From Photobacterium lutimaris (GTDB lineage: Bacteria > Pseudomonadota > Gammaproteobacteria > Enterobacterales > Vibrionaceae), in the NCBI RefSeq assembly GCF_003025555.1, contig NZ_PYMH01000001.1:992001-1056000 (forward strand): a DNA stretch of 64,000 bases, in the 5' to 3' direction. Each line of letters opens with the position of its first letter. Positions within the stretch are counted from its first letter, which is position 1. Of this stretch, positions 58,465-64,000 are shown one piece after another. Both the position numbers and the translations under genes were made by a program. Below the pieces are notes generated by a model. The model was not told the DNA's origin. It did no database searches and was given only the letters and a program-made list of their open reading frames with translations.

Positions 58465-60112
58465 AAGTTGCTATGTCATTGTAGCGGTGAACCGAGGCAA
58501 TCCCCGAGAAAAACGTGGTGCGCATTTCTAAGCCGCTTATGTAGCGGTGAACGATCGGCAAATCATCTTCAATCTTGCTCGCGATTTCTAAGCCGCTTAT
58601 GTAGCGGTGAACACTTTCGACACGCCCGAAGTAACCGAGCAACATTTCTAAGCCGCTTATGTAGCGGTGAACTATGCATTTACATTATGTTATCGACGCG
58701 GGTTTTTCTAAGCCGCTTATGTAGCGGTGAACAGGAGGAACATTACGTCCACCTTCGCACCCGTTTTCTAAGCCGCTTATGTAGCGGTGAACATGTAGCC
58801 AGCCTCATAAGCCTTGTTGCCTTGTTTCTAAGCCGCTTATGTAGCGGTGAACGCCTCGGCTTTCTCTTCCTCGCCCTGCTCCTTTTTCTAAGCCGCTTAT
58901 GTAGCGGTGAACACTACAGACCACGGCGCGATTAATTCCGCTATTTTCTAAGCCGCTTATGTAGCGGTGAACATGGTTTGGCTTTAACTGTAGGCGGTGT
59001 CGCTTTTCTAAGCCGCTTATGTAGCGGTGAACGGGAACGGGGATAATGACACTATCTATATGGATTTCTAAGCCGCTTATGTAGCGGTGAACGTATCTTA
59101 GAAAGTGGCGGTGAAATTATCGGCTTTCTAAGCCGCTTATGTAGCGGTGAACAAAGCCGTGTCCGGTGACAGTCCTCGATGCGATTTCTAAGCCGCTTAT
59201 GTAGCGGTGAACAGATTAATGAATTATTCCGAAAAGCTGAGGCTTTTCTAAGCCGCTTATGTAGCGGTGAACGTTCGTTAGGGTTATTGATAAACTCGAA
59301 CCAGTTTCTAAGCCGCTTATGTAGCGGTGAACTGAGTAGGCAGCTGGTAGAACTCGTTACTCATTTTCTAAGCCGCTTATGTAGCGGTGAACAGCTGCTG
59401 GCCGTGTTTGCCGAGTTTGAGCGCTTTCTAAGCCGCTTATGTAGCGGTGAACCTGATTCTTTTGAGCGCTACTATCAGGAAACTTTTCTAAGCCGCTTAT
59501 GTAGCGGTGAACTTCAACGCTACAGCTTTAGTCTCTTTACAAAATTTCTAAGCCGCTTATGTAGCGGTGAACAAGACCAGCCACATTGCTATTGGCCGTG
59601 TCTTTTTCTAAGCCGCTTATGTAGCGGTGAACGAAGATTTTCAGCGCCTTGCGGTACATCTCGCTTTCTAAGCCGCTTATGTAGCGGTGAACAAGTTCTA
59701 CAATGTTATTTGCTTCCGGTACTATTTCTAAGCCGCTTATGTAGCGGTGAACTCAACTAGAATTTCGTGGTGGCGGTCGGAGCTTTTCTAAGCCGCTTAT
59801 GTAGCGGTGAACGTAGAATCCGTTTAGCCTTAGCGAGAATGTACTTTCTAAGCCGCTTATGTAGCGGTGAACGCGCTCTAGTGGTTTTCCTAATTTCACT
59901 ATTTTTTCTAAGCCGCTTATGTAGCGGTGAACTTCTGCTGCCCCCTGAATTATTTTGGCAATAATTTCTAAGCCGCTTATGTAGCGGTGAACATTGTTAG
60001 TGATTAAAGTAATGGCGCAACTAGTTTCTAAGCCGCTTATGTAGCGGTGAACGACAAGATGCTCGCGGTATCCGGCCTGGATGTTTTCTAAGCCGCTTAT
60101 GTAGCGGTGAAC
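58465..60112 (-). CRISPR. Type I-F CRISPR array, 27 perfect repeats plus one degenerate, 27 spacers
   Basis: The 28-bp repeat (minus-strand sense) starts GTTCACCGCTACATAAGCGG and ends CTTAGAAA, with the hairpin CCGCT-ACATA-AGCGG in the place and size typical of type I-F repeats, which Cas6f cuts at the base of the stem. Repeats begin every 60 bases from 58525 to 60085, so each of the 27 spacers is exactly 32 bp. All 27 are identical by eye. The distal copy at 58465-58492 keeps only the leader-side half (GTTCACCGCTACA...) and is degenerate, which marks the old end. The newest spacers are next to the leader at 60113. The array is transcribed in the same direction as the cas genes upstream. Confidence 0.98.
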
Positions 60113-60241
60113 TGAAACCAAAATGATAAAAAGTATATTAAGACATACACTTACACCAATAACATCGAAAAAACCCTTTTTTATCGAGCTTTAATTCACA
60201 CTTTAACAATCAATCACTTACATGTGAGCTAAAAAAAAGGG
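60113..60241 (-). promoter_or_regulatory. CRISPR leader
   Basis: 129 A+T-rich bases between the cas6f stop and the first repeat, on the side where repeats are perfect. It contains homopolymeric A/T runs and would hold the array promoter and the IHF/integration signals used by Cas1-Cas2-3 in type I-F systems. A short poly-T/poly-A palindromic stretch near 60170-60185 may end cas transcription. Confidence 0.7.
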
Positions 60242-60799
60242 TTAAACATAGGGCAACGCAATTTTATTCGCGCTACTTCCCAGACCATACCCATTTGGTG
60301 TGAAAGGCGTTTTACCGTCCACTTCTATCATCAAAATTGGGATCAAAAAAGTTTTCTTGTTGCCATTACTAGTCACCTTTAAGTGAGGTAACTGCTTTGC
60401 CTTTAAGAGTCGTTTCTCTCGCCTGTGGGGCTTGCCCTCGTTACTCCGTAGGTTAGGTACTCGATAACGTTCATAACTGACATAGGGGCCTTTAAAGTCT
60501 TCGGGCACGGTATTAATCGGACTCACATCCGTGTAGTCTCGAAAAAAGAAATGATGCTGCATCTGAGTTAGCAGCATATCCATCAAAACTCGGTCAATCC
60601 CGAACACCCGAATAATGTCGCCAAGAAACTGACCTCGGTACTCGGGAAAAGCCAGGGCAAAGCTGTGTTTAGGGGCATCAGCAAAGATATCGTGCAATCG
60701 AGACACAACATCGTTGCGGAGTTCAGGAACTGACATCTCCTCTGGCGTGACTACCCGAATGTCAATGTAATGAAAATTAGTCTTTTTTGGATAAAGCAT
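60242..60799 (-). CDS. cas6f: CRISPR endoribonuclease Cas6f (Csy4)
   Basis: A 185-residue crRNA-processing nuclease. Family landmarks are FHYIDIRVV at the N-terminus, the catalytic His36 in VSRLHDIF (equivalent to His29 of P. aeruginosa Csy4), an Arg-rich helix for RNA binding (PHRREKRLLKAKQLPHLK), and the C-terminal FTPNGYGLGSSANKIALPYV. It cuts pre-crRNA 3' of the repeat stem-loop and stays bound to the crRNA. Its ATG lies within the cas7f coding end (23-base overlap) and has an excellent ribosome site (AGGAGG) five bases upstream, which fixes the start. Last gene of the cas operon. Confidence 0.96.
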   Translation of the reverse strand: MLYPKKTNFHYIDIRVVTPEEMSVPELRNDVVSRLHDIFADAPKHSFALAFPEYRGQFLGDIIRVFGIDRVLMDMLLTQMQHHFFFRDYTDVSPINTVPEDFKGPYVSYERYRVPNLRSNEGKPHRREKRLLKAKQLPHLKVTSNGNKKTFLIPILMIEVDGKTPFTPNGYGLGSSANKIALPYV

Positions 60800-61811
60800 A
60801 GACCCCTCCTCGCACTAGGCAACCAATGAAATACATGCCCTCAGGGGTATTCGGATCTAATTCACCGCATTGCTTCATTAAGCTGTATGCATCAATACCC
60901 GACGATTTTCCGCCTTTACGATAAAAGCATTGATCATCCAAGTTAGCACCAAATTGTTCAATTGCTATGGGCCGGATGTGGGGGTCATCACTGTACCAGG
61001 TATCGATTGTTCGAATTGCATTTGCAATTTTTTGGTCTCGCAGTGCAGCATCACCGACGACAAACATTTCACCGTGATTCTCCTGCAGTGGGCGCCTATT
61101 AAGTACGTACAGGCTTTTTGATTTCACTCCTTTGGCGCCTTTTTGTTTGTCGATATAATTCTGGCTGGGAAATACCTCAATAGAACCTTGAACCCTTGGT
61201 GTTAATAACGCGGTAACTTTGATCTCATCTTCATTGATGCCCTGCAGTTGTTGAAAAATAATGGCAGCCAGTGCTTTTTCTTCTGCTACGTATACGTCAA
61301 AGTCATTTAGTGGAATGGCCAGAGCATTCGAGGCTCCAAGGTTTTGCTCACCCACTGACACAGAGATCTTCACTGACTTGGCCGTCATTCGATTTCGCCA
61401 CAACCAGCGACCATTGAAGATATTACGTGCATAACGGTGCGCAATCTCCGCAAGTCCTTCGCTGCGGTTGGATTCCTGAAGAAATTTTTTTAAGCTAGCC
61501 TTTAACTCCTGACTATTGGTACCCGCAACTTTGCTAAGGACGCTGTCTATGGGTAGGAAAGACAGTTGAAACACAACCTCATAGGCTAGTGCGTTAGGGT
61601 CCAGCTTAGCTGAATCAATGCGCTGTGGGTTGGCAAGGCTATTGAATCCGTTAGTATCAAGTTTTTTGTTGTCTACGCCAATCACGGTGTGATTGATTAC
61701 TTCCACAGGCGTTCGACGATCCGAAGGCAGCACATTAAAAAACTGACCATCAGTAACCACATAACCGCGCTGAGTCGCTAGGACCTCTGGTAATTTTGCT
61801 AATTTACTCAT
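60777..61811 (-). CDS. cas7f: CRISPR-associated protein Cas7f (Csy3), Cascade backbone
   Basis: A 344-residue RAMP protein that polymerises along the crRNA spacer in the type I-F surveillance complex. It matches P. aeruginosa Csy3 in many places: AEIAHRYARNIFNGRWLWRNRMTA, ALAIPLNDFD, IEVFPSQNYIDKQKGAKGVKSKSLYVLN, KIANAIRTIDTWYSDD, PIAIEQFGA and FIGCLVRGGVYAL. Length is the same as in P. aeruginosa (342). The ATG overlaps the cas5f end by eight bases with GGTGG upstream. This is the canonical I-F form, not the diverged Cas7fv of type I-F2. Confidence 0.96.
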   Translation of the reverse strand: MSKLAKLPEVLATQRGYVVTDGQFFNVLPSDRRTPVEVINHTVIGVDNKKLDTNGFNSLANPQRIDSAKLDPNALAYEVVFQLSFLPIDSVLSKVAGTNSQELKASLKKFLQESNRSEGLAEIAHRYARNIFNGRWLWRNRMTAKSVKISVSVGEQNLGASNALAIPLNDFDVYVAEEKALAAIIFQQLQGINEDEIKVTALLTPRVQGSIEVFPSQNYIDKQKGAKGVKSKSLYVLNRRPLQENHGEMFVVGDAALRDQKIANAIRTIDTWYSDDPHIRPIAIEQFGANLDDQCFYRKGGKSSGIDAYSLMKQCGELDPNTPEGMYFIGCLVRGGVYALSKKD

Positions 61812-62919
61812 GTTCCACCTGTGTCGTTAAAATGAATGTGTGGTTGTCTCGCCAGTGCCCCTGCCAAAAAGGCAGTTCGGCATCGACGGTTTGGCGAATT
61901 GAACGGTACTGAACTAGACCCAGTAATGGCTCTGCAAAAGCATGGTTGTACCCTGCTCGCGCATTGGTTCTCTGTGTTGGTTCATTGATAAGCGCATATC
62001 CCAAAGAGGTAGCGCTCAACCAATTAAACGTCGCAATACATTCTTCTATCGGAACGAGACACGGTTCAAATTTTTCCGATAATGTGCCGGCTTTGAATAA
62101 TTTATTGCATAGCTTCTTTTTGAGCTGAGACAAGTACTTTAAGGGAGGTTGGGGTTTCCAATCATCATGATCATACGAAAGCTGCATGGCATCAAGAAAA
62201 TCCAAAGCCTCAGAAAACGTCTTCGCAATGTCATTCGTTAGGTTGGCATTTATATCTGTGTCAGCTTGAACTTCGATCCAATGAAAATGGGACTGTTTCA
62301 CGGCGTCAATCGCAGCAGCGGTGATTTGCTCGCTGTAAATGTGTAGATAATCAAGTAGTGCATGGTCAGTGTTAAACCCACTGCCTGCAATCAAATCTGA
62401 TTTATCCATAACTGCAAAACCAGACCCTAAATGTGTTTTAACGTCAGTCAATGAGTCATGAAAACTGACGCCACTGTATCGCTGAATGTGGCCACCAGCG
62501 AACCGTCCCCCACGTAAAAAACTAATTATTTGGCGTTCATCCAAGTCATGTTCGTTATCAAGCCTTAATACAAGGCTGATCGTTTCATGTCGGGTAACGC
62601 TAGGTTGAAGAGACAGGCTAATATTGGTGCCATTTTTGATCGTAGAAGCATAGTCTGCACTATTGATAAAGCTGGCTCCACGACGCTGTATAGGCAATGC
62701 TTTGCCATATTGGTCATAATCAGCCTGAAGTGATGCGTCATGATGGATAAGCGCCACACCTCTAAAATCTTCAACGCCATACTGACTCAATCGACATATG
62801 GCGTGCGCTACCCCAACAGCAGCACTGACACTGGGACCGTTAGTAACCAGATAATGCGTCAGGGCATTCACGTTGTTGACTTCAAGTCGCTTGATAAGCA
62901 AATAAGAGTATTTACTCAT
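61804..62919 (-). CDS. cas5f: CRISPR-associated protein Cas5f (Csy2)
   Basis: A 371-residue RAMP protein that caps the 5' handle of the crRNA. The N-terminus fits Csy2 (YSYLLIKRLEVNNVNALTHYLVTNGPSVSAAVGVAHAICRL), followed by ISLSLQPSV and HDLDERQIISFLRGGRFAGGHIQ. The C-terminus (SLGYALINEPTQRTNARAGYNHAFAEPLLGLVQY) resembles both Csy2 and the Cas5 part of the Cas8/5 fusions of transposon-encoded I-F3 systems. It is longer than P. aeruginosa Csy2 (327). It overlaps cas8f by eight bases; GGAG precedes the ATG. It is encoded separately from cas8f, as in I-F1. Confidence 0.88.
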   Translation of the reverse strand: MSKYSYLLIKRLEVNNVNALTHYLVTNGPSVSAAVGVAHAICRLSQYGVEDFRGVALIHHDASLQADYDQYGKALPIQRRGASFINSADYASTIKNGTNISLSLQPSVTRHETISLVLRLDNEHDLDERQIISFLRGGRFAGGHIQRYSGVSFHDSLTDVKTHLGSGFAVMDKSDLIAGSGFNTDHALLDYLHIYSEQITAAAIDAVKQSHFHWIEVQADTDINANLTNDIAKTFSEALDFLDAMQLSYDHDDWKPQPPLKYLSQLKKKLCNKLFKAGTLSEKFEPCLVPIEECIATFNWLSATSLGYALINEPTQRTNARAGYNHAFAEPLLGLVQYRSIRQTVDAELPFWQGHWRDNHTFILTTQVEHE

Positions 62920-64000
62920 TGATCTGCTCCTTCAACGCTATGACCAATTCACGCTGCTCATCTTCACGTAGTGCCAAATACTGATCGTTAATACGTGCGA
63001 CATGCATTACGTGCTGCACGATGCAGCGCGCCATCTCGTGGTAAAGTGATTCATTTAACTCAGGGGCAAGACAATAGACCCGACTCACCTCTTTCAATGA
63101 TCGCCATTGTGAATCGAAAACAGGCATCTCATCCAAAACACTCTGCACCTGATCCCGGGCGTAACGTAAGCGTACAAGGTAGTGTTCAACGACTATTAAA
63201 AACTGGTTAAAGTGCCGCTGGCGATAATGAATACTTTGTTGGCTGTCAGTAAGTCGCTCAATATACAGTGCCCGATAATCGATAAAAGCCTTCAGATCCG
63301 TTTGGTTGATGTTCATTGAAACGCCATTGAACGCCCACCCAAGCGCTTTGCGCAGTTCATCATTTTCGATGGGCGCTTTGATACGTATGGGAGACGTTAG
63401 GTAATTAACCAGTCCTCCAGCGTTTTGGCTATTACTTCCCCCAATCGAACGTTGGAGCCGGTTATACTGTCCTGCATGATAAAGACCTGTATTATTAGCC
63501 GTTTGATAGAAATGCTCAGCCAAACCGGCTGATTGCAAAGGGGTAATTGCCAAGTAAGCATCGCCTTCTTGATGAACCAACACTTGCGGCAGTCGCGCGT
63601 TGAGCTTATCGAACCCGATTTCCTGATAATCTGCTACTTGGCTAAGTAAGCTAGGCACAACATGTTTGGTGTCACGCTGCAGTTCTGCCGTCTGCTTAAG
63701 ACGAGTAAGCTCATCTTTCTTCTGCTTTATCCGCTCTTTATTTTTAGCATTATGAATTAATGACGCAATGTCATCCTCAACACTGGCGATTTTAGCGTCA
63801 ATATCATTATGTCGATGAGAGCGAAAGTGTTTATATGGTTTGGCTTCCGTTCCCCCGTTTTGACAGTAATCTCGCCATATCTCTGCCTTCTCCGCTCGGG
63901 CACTTTGCAAACAAACATAAGGAAGCTCTCGTCTCTGATTGTCAGATATACGGATCCCCCCTTTAATGTTCGAGTTAAATAACTTGAAGGAGAAATCAAC
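62912..64000 (-). CDS. cas8f: CRISPR-associated protein Cas8f (Csy1), 5' end outside the window
   Basis: The large subunit of the type I-F complex, which recognises the PAM and pairs with Cas5f. Only the C-terminal part is visible. The stretch YNRLQRSIGGSNSQNAGGLVNYL aligns with the Csy1 motif NLAIQKFGGTKPQNISQLN, and LNARLPQVLVHQEGDAYLAITPL matches the preceding beta region. An in-frame TTG at 63910 could be mistaken for a start, but it has no ribosome site and the frame stays open for 30 more codons to the window edge (IKGGIRISDNQRRELPYVC...), so the gene surely begins beyond base 64000. About 362 codons are seen; P. aeruginosa Csy1 has 434. Confidence 0.85.
   Translation of the reverse strand, partial: VDFSFKLFNSNIKGGIRISDNQRRELPYVCLQSARAEKAEIWRDYCQNGGTEAKPYKHFRSHRHNDIDAKIASVEDDIASLIHNAKNKERIKQKKDELTRLKQTAELQRDTKHVVPSLLSQVADYQEIGFDKLNARLPQVLVHQEGDAYLAITPLQSAGLAEHFYQTANNTGLYHAGQYNRLQRSIGGSNSQNAGGLVNYLTSPIRIKAPIENDELRKALGWAFNGVSMNINQTDLKAFIDYRALYIERLTDSQQSIHYRQRHFNQFLIVVEHYLVRLRYARDQVQSVLDEMPVFDSQWRSLKEVSRVYCLAPELNESLYHEMARCIVQHVMHVARINDQYLALREDEQRELVIALKEQINE

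Noticed and set aside
58468..60121. Long reading frames with repeated FLSRLCSGE or VHRYISGLE units
   Set aside because: They are the CRISPR array translated. The 60-base period is a multiple of three, so the repeats give the same peptide each time. There is no gene here.
60777..62919. Type I-F2 (Cas5fv/Cas7fv) system
   Set aside because: Cas7f matches canonical Csy3 over its full length, and a Csy1-like gene is present, both of which are lacking in I-F2.
63910..63912. TTG start for a 332-residue Cas8f
   Set aside because: No ribosome site, and the frame continues upstream to the window edge; the gene is truncated by the window, not by evolution.

Overview
The window reads as chromosomal DNA of a marine gammaproteobacterium. 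Vibrionaceae is the best fit (Photobacterium, Enterovibrio or Grimontia type). The reasons are the NhaD and NhaA sodium/proton antiporters, the gcvT / XRE-cupin regulator / glyA-gcvH-gcvP layout, a marine-type Pds signalling cluster, a bacterial TrmY (UPF0217) homologue, a CheV and a type I-F CRISPR-Cas locus. The genus cannot be settled from sequence reading alone. In V. cholerae the glycine cleavage genes lie on chromosome II, so this may be the second chromosome (inference).

Layout. 0-7 kb: outer-membrane barrel protein, nhaD, a PBP5-like carboxypeptidase, a 39-residue acidic protein and an SgrR-type regulator. 7.6-11.8 kb: a 1384-residue fused formate dehydrogenase carrying its own NAD(P)H/FAD electron-transfer module and a cysteine in place of selenocysteine. 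12-17.5 kb: cheV, then pdsO (minus strand) facing pdsR-pdsS (plus strand). These are the regulatory and OmpA-like parts of the proteobacterial dedicated sortase system, but no sortase or LPXTG target gene is present here. 18-26 kb: glycine catabolism, with gcvT and an XRE-cupin regulator on the minus strand and glyA-gcvH-gcvP on the plus strand. Three related palindromes sit at the promoters and look like that regulator's operators.

27-34.4 kb is an accessory patch: a truncated-looking porin-like gene, nemA-type ene reductase, grxB, an MFS exporter, an SDR and a divergent LysR gene, followed by a complete 1742-bp IS1202-group element with a perfect 16-bp target duplication. The outer 26 bp of the right end of this IS is also present, in the same orientation, at 27.08 kb, so IS-end sequences bracket the patch. 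34.6-41.7 kb: another LysR gene, a YdhR-like protein and an RND efflux pair with a divergent TetR regulator. 41.8-48.0 kb: a compact hflK-hflC-nhaA-acnA operon. 48-58 kb: housekeeping and stress genes (thioesterase, phospholipase D-like, lactonase, HAD phosphatase, trmY, msrA, DEAD-box helicase, PanE-like reductase, OsmC).

58.4-64 kb: a type I-F CRISPR-Cas system on the minus strand. The genes run cas8f (cut by the window edge), cas5f, cas7f and cas6f, overlapping end to end, followed by a leader and an array of 27 identical 28-bp repeats plus one degenerate terminal repeat, with 27 spacers all 32 bp long. cas1 and cas2-3, if present, would lie beyond base 64000.
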